The notes under the pieces: generated by a model
Database searches by the model: none
The model's input: the letters and a program-made list of their open reading frames with translations, nothing else
Told to the model about the DNA's origin: nothing
Position numbers and translations under genes: made by a program
Source of the DNA: an uncultured bacterium
GTDB taxonomy: Bacteria; Patescibacteriota; Dojkabacteria; CALFHW01
Assembly (NCBI GenBank): GCA_937876695.1
Contig: CALFHW010000124.1
Span: forward strand, 1-14,764
Reading direction: 5' to 3'
Length of the DNA: 14,764 nt
Shown here: positions 1 to 7,040 of the stretch, piece by piece
How positions within the stretch are numbered: position 1 is the first letter of the stretch
Layout of the letters: each line of letters opens with the position of its first letter

Positions 1-51
1 AAAAAAATAAATTATTAGTCCATTATCCCAAAAAGCTAATTATTGTCAAAC

Positions 52-834
52 ATGCATAGTACAGTCTATTATGAGTCGATGGGGAATACTATACAGACCA
101 ATATAATCGAGCTCAATATTAAGTCAGCTCAAGACCTAAAAAGTACCATAAAGTCCCTAAAAGTACTAAATGCTGGCAGAGTGATGTTGACGGATAGAGA
201 TCCTAGCAGGCCACAACTAGCTTACGCCAGTGAGATATTGGCGCATTTACCTGAGATTGAAGTGAACTGTGTATACTCGCTTGGGCTTAGGGGCCAGGAG
301 AGTGGCTGGGAGGAGCTGAGTGACTATTTAAGTGAGGCAGGTAAATCAGGTGTACAGGAAGTGTTGATTGTCTCAGGTGAGCCCAAGAGGGAAGGGTTTG
401 ATAGTGTCAGCGCGCTAGAGTATCTGAAGCAGCAGAAGTATACTCCTGGCGTTCCCGGTCGCAATAAAGCGCCAAAAGTGTCTGTTGCCTACAACCCCTA
501 TCTGCCAGCTGGGGAGATTGAGGTCGAAAATCAGCGACTCCAGGAAAAGCTAGATAGCGGCTTAGTGTCGGGAGTCTATTTGCAGCTGGGAGAGGATGCT
601 GATGCATTAATCAATGGAATCAGCCTGGTTCGAAGTTTGAGCCAAGTCGAAATACTCGCTGCCATACTTACTCCTAGTGCAGGAACCATCGCACGCCTCA
701 AAGAAAACACTTGGCCCGGGGTTTACTACAAAACTTTCTATGAAGGTGAGGAAGCTGCAAAAAGTGTAAATTCTAGGATAGAATCCGTCTGTAAGCAGGC
801 TGGGATTTACATCTATTTTTGCGGGGCTATTTGA
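52..834 (+). CDS. Methylenetetrahydrofolate reductase-like TIM-barrel protein (short)
   Basis: The protein resembles the MetF/MTHFR fold, which uses FAD to reduce methylene-THF to methyl-THF. Seen: in family order, a strand ending LTDRDPSRPQ (family place of the conserved Asp/Arg segment after the second strand), VLIVSGE (place of the GD segment), SVAYNPYLPAGEIEVENQRL followed by QEKLDSGLVSGVYLQLGED (matching the 'Ayp..hp....l..K...GA....Q' region), and a C-terminal AGIYIYFCGA like the final strand 'Gihfyt'. The protein is about 260 aa, against roughly 290-300 for bacterial MetF. The N-terminal FEFFPP segment that carries the catalytic Glu is not visible, so activity is uncertain. Start: ATG at 52 is chosen; an in-frame TTG lies at 43 and another ATG at 79. 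There is no Shine-Dalgarno site. The family call is by eye and moderately sure; function as a true reductase is doubtful. Confidence 0.6.
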   Translation: MHSTVYYESMGNTIQTNIIELNIKSAQDLKSTIKSLKVLNAGRVMLTDRDPSRPQLAYASEILAHLPEIEVNCVYSLGLRGQESGWEELSDYLSEAGKSGVQEVLIVSGEPKREGFDSVSALEYLKQQKYTPGVPGRNKAPKVSVAYNPYLPAGEIEVENQRLQEKLDSGLVSGVYLQLGEDADALINGISLVRSLSQVEILAAILTPSAGTIARLKENTWPGVYYKTFYEGEEAAKSVNSRIESVCKQAGIYIYFCGAI

Positions 835-875
835 CTTCCTAATGGGCATTCCCGATTATTAGCATATTTAAGTGC

Positions 876-903
876 TTGCGCTAGGGCTGAGCCATGTTAT
901 AAA
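876..903 (+). promoter_or_regulatory. Putative promoter of the orphan histidine-kinase-type ATPase gene
   Basis: TTGCGC (876-881) and an extended -10 TGTTATAAA (TATAAA at 898-903) are separated by 16 nt. Transcription would start near 910, giving a leader of about 28 nt before the ATG at 938. No Shine-Dalgarno site follows; the sequence is A/T-only just before the ATG. Confidence 0.4.
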
Positions 904-937
904 TAATAAAGTAATGCATTTATATATATAGTAAAAT

Positions 938-2176
938 ATGCCAATTAGTATCCAAGAATTTATTCCTGTTAATATCACACCAGTAGAGAGAGGAACCCTC
1001 CTTAGGTCACGTTGGCTAGTGCGGCAAACTGAGAGTCCAGACGATAGTTATGCATTTAAATCGCAGTTAGTTTTAAGAAAATCCCCTGATACCAGACAGT
1101 TAATTCGTGATCCAGATGCGGAGATGCAATGCACTAGTGTCGAATTTCCTACTGATGTAAAGCTATTGCCCAGTGCCGAGGTCATCAATAATAAGATTGA
1201 CTCTATCCTTCGAAGAACTGGAGTTATTAATGGTGAATCGAATGCACTAAGTGGGTCTAGGGAATTGCACATGCAAGGAAGAATAAACCATATTCTGAGG
1301 AATTACTCAAGCATGTACTATCTGGATAATATGGCAATGACTTTGGCTACAACTAATGAGTCTGACCTAGATCCTCAAACATTTGCAGAAGAGGCGATCA
1401 GACAAATTAGTTGTACAAGTGAAATCATTCATTTTTTGGATGAAAATATACCTATCTCAGAACCCGGTAAAGACACTATGGCTTCGATAATGGCAACATC
1501 AATTCCATTAACCAAGATCCTGGGTTTCATACAGACGATAGGAGATGCTAAGTTTGGACAGGCGCATTTTGGGGATTCTTATCTTAATGTCGAATTTGAA
1601 GGTGACAAAGAAACTATTGAGGGAGTTGAATTACCCTTACTAAATGTCATTGATTTTCTAGATACTATTTCAAATGCTGTTAAACATGGAGGAGCAACGG
1701 CAATGCATCTGCACGCCAAAGTAATAGAGGATAACCTACAGATTATAATTTCAGATAACGGTAAAGGGATAAAGGAAGGAGTTGAACTCGGAGATATTAC
1801 GAAAGTTGGCTACACAACCAGCATGAATGAGGAGGGCAAGTTGGAAAAGGATTTAAGTGGCGGATCGGGCAAGGGCATGGGGTATTTCGTACAGGGCATC
1901 TACAATCTTGACGGCATTTTAGCTATTTGCTCAAACAATCCGCTTGCATATGATACTGGTCTTGGTAAAACTGGCGTTCAGATCGTTATTGCAATTCCTT
2001 TGCCCAATCTTTATCCTGCTGAGAAGGGTTTATTGGGAAGGATTCCACGCACGGTCGATGAGTCACTTATTGATAAATTGAAAAGTCGAGGATACACTAT
2101 TCTGGAAGTTCCAGAAGAACTTAAATCCCCACAGATTGAAATACCAGCACCGTCTCGTTTATCTATGGAACCTTAG
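938..2176 (+). CDS. Orphan GHKL/histidine-kinase-type ATPase domain protein
   Basis: The C-terminal half carries the HATPase_c (GHKL) boxes: N box SNAVKHGG (residues about 245-252, with the Mg-binding Asn), G1 DNGKGI (273-278) and the glycine-rich G2 lid GGSGKGMG (308-315), then a C-terminal strand ending GVQIVIAIPLP. The ATP site therefore looks intact. The N-terminal 230 residues have no transmembrane segment. A candidate dimerisation helix includes HMQGRINHILRNYSS near residues 111-125, but I see no clear H-box with a phospho-acceptor followed by E/D and P. No response regulator is adjacent. It could be a cytoplasmic sensor kinase or an ATPase with another role. The start ATG at 938 is the first in frame and follows a plausible promoter. 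The stop codon overlaps the stop of the convergent trpS. Confidence 0.75.
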   Translation: MPISIQEFIPVNITPVERGTLLRSRWLVRQTESPDDSYAFKSQLVLRKSPDTRQLIRDPDAEMQCTSVEFPTDVKLLPSAEVINNKIDSILRRTGVINGESNALSGSRELHMQGRINHILRNYSSMYYLDNMAMTLATTNESDLDPQTFAEEAIRQISCTSEIIHFLDENIPISEPGKDTMASIMATSIPLTKILGFIQTIGDAKFGQAHFGDSYLNVEFEGDKETIEGVELPLLNVIDFLDTISNAVKHGGATAMHLHAKVIEDNLQIIISDNGKGIKEGVELGDITKVGYTTSMNEEGKLEKDLSGGSGKGMGYFVQGIYNLDGILAICSNNPLAYDTGLGKTGVQIVIAIPLPNLYPAEKGLLGRIPRTVDESLIDKLKSRGYTILEVPEELKSPQIEIPAPSRLSMEP

Positions 2177-3186
2177 TAATCTATTTTCATAGCTGAGCGC
2201 ACCTGCTGCATGGTTTGGGAAGCTACTTGGCGGACGGCTGCGGTGGAAGCAAGCAGTTGCTGCATGAGCTGCTCGTCACTTTTACTCGCCAGCTCGGATC
2301 TGCGTTCTCTCATGGGTTGGAGCAGGCTTTCTAGCGCGGCAAATAATTTTTGTTTGACTTCGACATCACCGACTCGTCCCACTAGATAGCGGCTCTTGAG
2401 TTCTTCGACTTCAGCTTTATCAGGATTGAAGGCATCGTGATAGATGAACACGGGATTACCTTCGACTTTGCCGGGGTCAGTGGCTTTCAATCGCCCAGGA
2501 TCGGTGTACATGCCCATCACTTTTTTCTTTACCTCGTCACTGCTGTCCTGCAGATTTATAGTATTACCTAGTGACTTGCTCATTTTGGCGCTGCCATCTG
2601 TACCACAGAGGCGGTTGACGCTTCCCAGGCGCATTTGGGGTAGGGGAAACAGTTCATTTTTGTAGGTGCGGTTGAATCTTCTGGCAATAATCCTAGCTAG
2701 CTCAATCATAGGCGCCTGATCTTCTCCTACCGGCACTATGTTTGCCTTGACTACTAAGATATCTGCCGCCTGTGAAACAGGGTAACCCACAAACCCAAAC
2801 GGTACGCTCTCGCCAAAGCCCTTCTGCTCAATCTCAGTCTTTACTGTGGGGTTTCTGAGCACCTCAGCATGGCTTACTAGATTGGCAAAGAGGACATTGA
2901 GCTCCGCGATCTCCGGAATTAACGACTGAATGAATACCTTTGCCTTCGAAAAGTCGATGCCAGCGGCGTAATAGTCTTTATAGAGCTGCAAAACATTTGC
3001 CCTTACTTTTTCAGGGTTGGCGTGGTTGTCGGTGAGGGCCTGTATATCTGCGATCATAATGTAGGTAACATACTCATCCTGCATTTCGATCCTGGAGGAA
3101 AGCGAGCCTACGTAATGTCCCAGATGCAGTGGGCCAGTAGGCCTATCACCTGTGAGCAGCACTTGTTTTTTTTCGGTGTTATTCAT
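2173..3186 (-). CDS. trpS: Tryptophanyl-tRNA synthetase
   Basis: Class I aminoacyl-tRNA synthetase that charges tRNA-Trp in the cytoplasm. Seen: the HIGH-class motif PLHLGHYVG (residues 19-27) inside the characteristic GDRPTGPLHLGH start; YPVSQAADIL (about 135-144), whose Asp recognises the tryptophan indole in the family; VGEDQ (about 153-157); and the KMSKS loop KMSKSLGN (201-208). At 337 aa the length is normal for bacterial TrpRS. The start ATG (complement of 3184-3186) gives the canonical N-terminus. No Shine-Dalgarno site is visible. A possible extended -10, TGATAGAAT, lies at 3220-3228 on the minus strand, abutting the stop of the upstream coiled-coil gene; the 39-nt gap also allows co-transcription. 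The TAA stop (2173-2175) overlaps the TAG of the convergent ATPase gene (2174-2176). Confidence 0.97.
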   Translation of the reverse strand: MNNTEKKQVLLTGDRPTGPLHLGHYVGSLSSRIEMQDEYVTYIMIADIQALTDNHANPEKVRANVLQLYKDYYAAGIDFSKAKVFIQSLIPEIAELNVLFANLVSHAEVLRNPTVKTEIEQKGFGESVPFGFVGYPVSQAADILVVKANIVPVGEDQAPMIELARIIARRFNRTYKNELFPLPQMRLGSVNRLCGTDGSAKMSKSLGNTINLQDSSDEVKKKVMGMYTDPGRLKATDPGKVEGNPVFIYHDAFNPDKAEVEELKSRYLVGRVGDVEVKQKLFAALESLLQPMRERRSELASKSDEQLMQQLLASTAAVRQVASQTMQQVRSAMKIDY

Positions 3187-3225
3187 ATTTAGCTTTTAGA
3201 GTCTATGATATCGTAGTCAATTCTA

Positions 3226-3609
3226 TCACGGCTTAAACACACTGGGAATTTTCTGGACCCCGGACTCTAGTCTAAATATCCTTTTACCATGACTAGACTT
3301 CTCAGTCAGTTCATTTCGCTCTAGTATACGCCTGCAAACTGCCGTGTTTTCTTCCACTCTGGTGAGCCTTTCTCCTTGCGATCTTAGCATCCCCATAATA
3401 CTAGTTGAACCTGACTCCAAGATACCCACTCGGGAGTCCAACGTGTCAAACTTCGTCTCCAGCCTTCCAATGCTTGACTTTAAATTGCTGACATCTGCCT
3501 TTAGAACCTGCACGTCCTCTTTAAGCAACTTTACATCCTCCCGGATATCAGAGACCACATCATTTACAATGAATCGGATTTGCTTGAGGTCCTGCTTTGT
3601 TAATGACAT
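3226..3609 (-). CDS. Small coiled-coil protein, paralogue 1 (127 aa)
   Basis: Unrecognised family, one of three homologues in this window. It has an N-terminal block MSLTKQDLKQIRFIVNDVVS, a central heptad-rich coiled coil (about residues 20-85, repeated patterns such as LKEDVQVLKADVSNLKSSI) and a conserved C-terminal block (RLTRVEENTAV, RRILERNELTEKSSHGKR, LESGVQKI). No signal peptide or membrane segment is visible. The other members have much shorter central coils, so the coil length varies while both ends are kept. The start is well supported: ATG lies 5 nt after a TATAAT box and the same arrangement recurs in paralogue 2. It is upstream of trpS with a 39-nt gap. Function unknown; a scaffold or oligomerising role is conjecture. 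Confidence 0.75.
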   Translation of the reverse strand: MSLTKQDLKQIRFIVNDVVSDIREDVKLLKEDVQVLKADVSNLKSSIGRLETKFDTLDSRVGILESGSTSIMGMLRSQGERLTRVEENTAVCRRILERNELTEKSSHGKRIFRLESGVQKIPSVFKP

Positions 3610-3614
3610 GAGAC

Positions 3615-3661
3615 ATTATAACAACGACCGCCTGAAGAAATCCTGAAGGAATTCTTAAATC
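3615..3661 (-). promoter_or_regulatory. Leaderless-type promoter with conserved upstream block (paralogue 1)
   Basis: On the minus strand TATAAT (3615-3620) is followed by 5 nt and then the ATG at 3607-3609, so the expected transcription start coincides with the start codon. Upstream lies a twice-repeated TTCAGG (TTCAGGATTTCTTCAGG), then a near-palindrome AAGAATTCCTT and TTTAAG. The same block, in the same order and spacing, precedes paralogue 2 (6969-7020). No good -35 hexamer is present, so the conserved upstream block may bind an activator or replace it. Confidence 0.6.
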
Positions 3662-3678
3662 TACGTTAAATTTTATGC

Positions 3679-3839
3679 TAGAATCTGCTTGTGAAAAGCT
3701 TGCTAACCACAAACACAACTTGTTGTTGTACCTGCACCTACCTCAGCTAGGGCAGTTTGTGGCTTTTGTAAACTAAAACTAAACCCCAAACCATCTGCAG
3801 GTAGGATTAATATTTCTAACTATTAATTCTAAAACTACC
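3679..3839 (+). promoter_or_regulatory. Promoter and structured 5' leader of the 534-aa gene
   Basis: This 230-nt divergent intergenic region holds an extended -10, TGCTAGAAT (TAGAAT at 3679-3684), with a poor -35. If used, it gives a leader of about 150 nt. The leader contains a perfect 8-bp inverted repeat, CCACAAAC (3707-3714) with GTTTGTGG (3755-3762). Within its loop, CCTACCT (3737-3743) is complementary to AGGTAGG (3799-3805) outside it, so the two pairings form either a pseudoknot or alternative structures. No Shine-Dalgarno site precedes the ATG at 3840. I do not recognise a known riboswitch. The pairing is seen; a regulatory role is inference. Confidence 0.4.
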
Positions 3840-5444
3840 ATGTCAGCAGAGGAGATTACATTAGAGCAGGTTCAGTTTGCAGAGGGAATTCATAAAAGGT
3901 TAACTGATCCAATCGAAGGTTTACCAATAGGTTACAACCAGAAGAGCCTCGAGTTATTCAACACAACCTTCGGTGTCCCGGAGTCTTTATCTTTAGAGGA
4001 ATTCGAATCAATCGAACAGCTTGGCCAGAGACAAATGCTATTTACCAGAGCGATAGCAGGCTTCGCAGGACTTATTGAGAATCGCGACGACGTACCTTTT
4101 TGGCTGAAAAGGTTAGTTAACTATGGGTTAGAAGAAGGTGATATCCAAGATTCTAATTCCGAAGCTGTTGGTCTTTTGAGACAGCTAAACAAAAAGGCTA
4201 TAGGAAATGGTGCGTATAGCGCATTTGGTAGACTGGATATGATTGAGGGAAAGGATAGCATACTAAATGAGAACGGAGTGGTAGAGAAATTCGACGTAGT
4301 GAAGGTAGCAGAAGTTCAAACAGCTATGGGAGGCATGGGGACAGTAGCTGCAATCCAAGAGGCGATGAATGGTGAGGGCTCTAAAAACTCTGTGATAGAA
4401 GCTTTCAAAGAAGTATTCGCTGATGAAGCTGCTGGGGAGGGAATATTGGCTTTTCATGTTGGCAAAGGACTAGAAAGCTACACCGGCGAATTCATAGCTT
4501 TAGCGAAATTATGGAAGAAGCACACTGGACGGGATGCCACATTGGTCATCGACGACAGCGGGTATACACCTGAACAGAAAGTACAGTTCAAACAGCAGAT
4601 AAACGAACAGGGCATTGTCGTTCACTGGACAAGTGAGGCAGATCCAACTGACTATAATGAAATAACTGCCCTTTACAGAATCAGTGATACTGCAAGGCTT
4701 ACTAGTAAGCCAAGCGTTCCGCTACTAGAGCGGTTGTTGGCATTGGACCCAAGAAAAATTCAACCTCCAATTATCCCTGCCTTAGACAGGACACAGCTTA
4801 TGCAGGCGTTATTGCGATCGGGTGAGCAAGTATGGAAGGGGATGGATAAGCTCTGGGAGGAGGCTTTCAGCAGTGCTGTAAGAGGCACTCCATTTGAACT
4901 AGAAACTATTATTGAGCAAGTTAGGAGCGATTTTCCTGAAATAGAAATTGTTCGCAATAGTGCATTAATGTCAGATCCAAGAATACAAGAGTACAAGAGA
5001 GATAAGCGCTATATTAGGCTCGTCATTGACCCAACTCTTGAAGCGACATCTGCAGGGAAAGCACAACATCGCGGTACGAGTAGGTCTCATTATGATGAAT
5101 CAATTTCTAATGCCATTTCAGCCTTTGGAAGGCTGCCAGAGATAAACAATCATACTGATGCTAAAGTAATCCGTGAAATTCTCGCGGGGATAAGACTTGT
5201 GGCCAGCATTATTGACATGCGCAAAGATGAGATTACTGTGATAACAAATGCCCGTGAAGTCAAGAAGTTTGATGATGTCCGCCGTCGACGCAACCCATTT
5301 ATGTATTGGCCAGTAGGTGCACCTGTGGCAAAAGTCTTCGCACTTGTATCATATATGAAGAGAGCAGGTAGCGGCGGGCAAGGGGGTTGGAAGGTAACTG
5401 GCGCGCCTGGAGAAGACGGAGCAATTACGCCGCATACTTATTAG
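3840..5444 (+). CDS. Hypothetical 534-aa protein, faint ATP-grasp resemblance
   Basis: I do not recognise this protein with confidence. It is soluble, without signal peptide or membrane segment. Segments AFGRLDMI (about 128-135), then KVAEVQTAMGGMGT (about 155-168), the middle ALYRISDTARL and KIQPPIIPALDRTQLMQALL, and a C-terminal basic stretch RRRRNPFMYWP followed by GSGGQGGWKVTG resemble in order the substrate and nucleotide regions of circularly permuted ATP-grasp ligases (glutathionylspermidine-synthase type). Key metal and ATP residues cannot be assigned by eye, so this is only a hint. If correct it would ligate a carboxylate to an amine at the cost of ATP. The gene follows a long, possibly structured leader and is 44 nt upstream of a toxin-antitoxin pair on the same strand. 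The start ATG at 3840 lacks a Shine-Dalgarno site; no other close start is preferable. Confidence 0.6.
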   Translation: MSAEEITLEQVQFAEGIHKRLTDPIEGLPIGYNQKSLELFNTTFGVPESLSLEEFESIEQLGQRQMLFTRAIAGFAGLIENRDDVPFWLKRLVNYGLEEGDIQDSNSEAVGLLRQLNKKAIGNGAYSAFGRLDMIEGKDSILNENGVVEKFDVVKVAEVQTAMGGMGTVAAIQEAMNGEGSKNSVIEAFKEVFADEAAGEGILAFHVGKGLESYTGEFIALAKLWKKHTGRDATLVIDDSGYTPEQKVQFKQQINEQGIVVHWTSEADPTDYNEITALYRISDTARLTSKPSVPLLERLLALDPRKIQPPIIPALDRTQLMQALLRSGEQVWKGMDKLWEEAFSSAVRGTPFELETIIEQVRSDFPEIEIVRNSALMSDPRIQEYKRDKRYIRLVIDPTLEATSAGKAQHRGTSRSHYDESISNAISAFGRLPEINNHTDAKVIREILAGIRLVASIIDMRKDEITVITNAREVKKFDDVRRRRNPFMYWPVGAPVAKVFALVSYMKRAGSGGQGGWKVTGAPGEDGAITPHTY

Positions 5445-5456
5445 AATGTGGCATTT

Positions 5457-5484
5457 GGAAACTTCGCAACTGTGCTAGTATAAG
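5457..5484 (+). promoter_or_regulatory. Putative promoter of the DUF6922/AbiEii pair
   Basis: TTGGAA (5457-5462), a 16-nt spacer and TATAAG (5479-5484) lie just before the ATG at 5489. An overlapping extended -10, TGCTAGTAT (5473-5481), would start transcription almost exactly at the ATG. Either reading predicts a very short or absent leader, consistent with the lack of a Shine-Dalgarno site. Confidence 0.4.
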
Positions 5485-5488
5485 AATT

Positions 5489-5779
5489 ATGGATCATCAA
5501 TCTAAGAATATTGACATTACTCCAATTGTGAATATTCTGTGGGACGTGGATTTAGAACACTTCACAGCCGAGCGCTACCAGGATTTTCTGGTGGATAGAA
5601 TTGCCGAAAAGGGTAGAGTCGAGCATTTGAACTGGTACTTTGATCACTTCGGATTTCGGAGTTTCATTAGCAGGGTTAATACTTCTCCAAATATTTCTGA
5701 CCAGAGTAAAACCTTCTGGGAACTGTTTTTGAGGTACAATCAAACTGATGAAACTAAAAACAGAGATATTGCGGCCTGA
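5489..5779 (+). CDS. DUF6922-like antitoxin candidate
   Basis: The 96-aa product matches my memory of the DUF6922 pattern: ILWDVDLEHFTAERYQDFLV (family 'FWDvd...ld...h..fII'), RIAEKGRVEHLNWYFDHFG (family 'RvLe.Gd..d...l...yG'), and ISDQSKTFWELFL (family 'ls.rta.FW.l'). Such proteins are commonly encoded directly upstream of AbiEii-type nucleotidyltransferases and are thought to be their antitoxins. That is exactly the arrangement here: the gene overlaps the AbiEii-like ORF by 32 nt, implying coupled translation. A longer reading frame starts at 5387 but overlaps the preceding gene, and its first 34 residues look unlike the family, so the ATG at 5489, just after a -10 box, is preferred. The antitoxin role is inferred from context. 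Confidence 0.7.
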   Translation: MDHQSKNIDITPIVNILWDVDLEHFTAERYQDFLVDRIAEKGRVEHLNWYFDHFGFRSFISRVNTSPNISDQSKTFWELFLRYNQTDETKNRDIAA

Positions 5780-6386
5780 GGCCAAGAGATTGTTAGGTGT
5801 TTTACCTGGGATTGCTTTGCTAGAAGACTTTTATCTCGCGGGGGGAACATCATTGGCTTTACAACTGGGACATAGGGAGTCTATAGATTTTGATTTTTTC
5901 ACTCAGACTGATTTCCAGATCGACCCAGACAGGACTTTTGCTGAATTTGGCGAGATCAATGTAATTGCAAACACCCAGAACTACTGCGAGTTTATCGCGG
6001 ATGGGGTCAAGATCATGCTCATGTCCTACTTCTACCCGAAAGCTGAAGAGACAATGAACGCAGGTAAGCTACAGATCGCCTCAATAATGGATATTGGACT
6101 GATGAAAATGACTGCTCTAGAAGGCCGTATGAACTGGAAAGATATTGTCGATCTGTATTTCATCGACAAGGCTATCGGTCTAGAGAAGGTAATAAACACA
6201 TACCAGCGGCTCTACCCAGAAAAACAAATGAATCAATACTCGCAACTCAAGATACTTCTGGATGTAGGCGAGATCGACAAGTCACCTAAGCCCAAGATGC
6301 TAGTGGCCATAGACTTTTTAGCAGCTAGAGAAATGGTATTTAGAAAGCTTATCAATGGCTTTGCAGGTAGGGTGAGGCAAATATAA
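5748..6386 (+). CDS. AbiEii/AbiGii-like nucleotidyltransferase toxin
   Basis: The product belongs to the minimal nucleotidyltransferase family of the AbiEii/MenT toxins, which transfer nucleotides to RNA or protein targets and arrest growth. Seen: AGGTSLALQLGHRESIDFDFF (residues 31-51), i.e. the GG(T/S) nucleotide-binding motif and the paired metal-binding acids D47 and D49; then SIMDIGLMKMTAL (112-124) and the WKDIVDLYFI segment (130-139), the conserved 'aslkDiaa.Kl.Al..R...KDf.Dly' region. At 212 aa it is at the compact end of the family. The catalytic residues appear intact, so the toxin is probably active. It overlaps the DUF6922-like gene upstream by 32 nt, typical of a toxin-antitoxin operon. 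Whether it acts in phage defence or plasmid-style maintenance cannot be read from the sequence. Confidence 0.88.
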   Translation: MKLKTEILRPEAKRLLGVLPGIALLEDFYLAGGTSLALQLGHRESIDFDFFTQTDFQIDPDRTFAEFGEINVIANTQNYCEFIADGVKIMLMSYFYPKAEETMNAGKLQIASIMDIGLMKMTALEGRMNWKDIVDLYFIDKAIGLEKVINTYQRLYPEKQMNQYSQLKILLDVGEIDKSPKPKMLVAIDFLAAREMVFRKLINGFAGRVRQI

Positions 6387-6430
6387 GGCAGGGTAGTAAG
6401 TATATTGCTGTAACTATTGGTTTTTAGATA

Positions 6431-6652
6431 TCACTTACCAGTCGTAGCTGCAACCCCAACTTTATGTAGACGTGATTCAACTCTAAATAACCTTCTTCCA
6501 TGCGAGGACTTTTCACTCAGCTCGTTCTTTTCCAGAATCCGCCTGGATATCGTGGTGTTTTCTTCTACTCTTTCAAGCCTATGCCTGATATCGGATACCT
6601 CGTCCTTTACTATGAATCTTATTTGTTGTAAATCCTCTTTTGTAAGTGACAT
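6431..6652 (-). CDS. Small coiled-coil protein, paralogue 3 (73 aa, short coil)
   Basis: Homologue of the 3226-3609 and 6676-6963 products. The N-terminal block MSLTKEDLQQIRFIVKDEVS is nearly identical to paralogue 1, but the central coiled coil is missing: SDIR is joined directly to HRLERVEENT. The C-terminal block RRILEKNELSEKSSHGRR is conserved. This looks like a natural end-to-end fusion left by loss of the central coil, without frameshift. It lies 23 nt downstream of paralogue 2 and probably shares its transcript, as no -10 box sits at the leaderless distance and no Shine-Dalgarno site is present. It converges on the AbiEii-like gene, with 44 nt between the two stops. Function unknown. 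Confidence 0.7.
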   Translation of the reverse strand: MSLTKEDLQQIRFIVKDEVSDIRHRLERVEENTTISRRILEKNELSEKSSHGRRLFRVESRLHKVGVAATTGK

Positions 6653-6675
6653 TTATGAAGAAAATCCAAATACAA

Positions 6676-6963
6676 TTAACTCTTTACTGAGCTTGCTGCC
6701 AAACCGATTTTTTGCATGCCTGACTCTACTTTTACAAGTCTTCTCCCATAACCAGACCTCTCTGTCAGCTCATTCTTCTCTAGAATCCTTCTGGATACTG
6801 CGGTATTCTCTTCTACGCGCGTAAGTCTCTGATCGTGGGATTTTAGGGTAATATTTATATTCGATACACCTATCTTAAGGTACGCAACATCAGCCCTGAT
6901 GTCTAATAACTCCTCTCTCATCATCAGTCTTAGTTGTTGTATGTTGGTTGTGGTAAATAGCAT
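6676..6963 (-). CDS. Small coiled-coil protein, paralogue 2 (95 aa)
   Basis: Second member of the local coiled-coil family. The N-terminus (MLFTTTNIQQLRLMMREELL, then DIRADVAYLK) is diverged, with a shorter coil (about residues 22-50), but the C-terminal block QRLTRVEENTAVSRRILEKN with ELTERSGYGRR and ESGMQKIG is almost the same as in paralogues 1 and 3. The start ATG (complement of 6961-6963) lies 5 nt after TATAAT, as in paralogue 1, and the upstream 55 bp is homologous to the upstream region of paralogue 1. This suggests duplication of gene plus promoter. It is first in a two-gene unit with paralogue 3. No membrane segment or signal peptide. Function unknown. Confidence 0.75.
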   Translation of the reverse strand: MLFTTTNIQQLRLMMREELLDIRADVAYLKIGVSNINITLKSHDQRLTRVEENTAVSRRILEKNELTERSGYGRRLVKVESGMQKIGLAASSVKS

Positions 6964-6968
6964 GACAC

Positions 6969-7020
6969 ATTATAACCATTACTACCTGAAAAAATCCTGA
7001 AGGAATCCTTAAATCTGCTT
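6969..7020 (-). promoter_or_regulatory. Leaderless-type promoter with conserved upstream block (paralogue 2)
   Basis: TATAAT (minus strand, 6969-6974) is 5 nt before the ATG. Upstream come TTCAGGATTTTTTCAGG, the palindrome AAGGATTCCTT and TTTAAGC, matching the region at 3615-3661 in order and spacing. Because the other copy is in a divergent intergenic region, the block is a promoter element rather than a terminator of the upstream rlmN. Confidence 0.6.
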
Positions 7021-7040
7021 AAAAAATCCAGAGAATGAAT

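Noticed and set aside
835..875. Terminator after the MTHFR-like gene (GGGCATTCCC)
   Set aside because: A three-pair stem with no T run; too weak.
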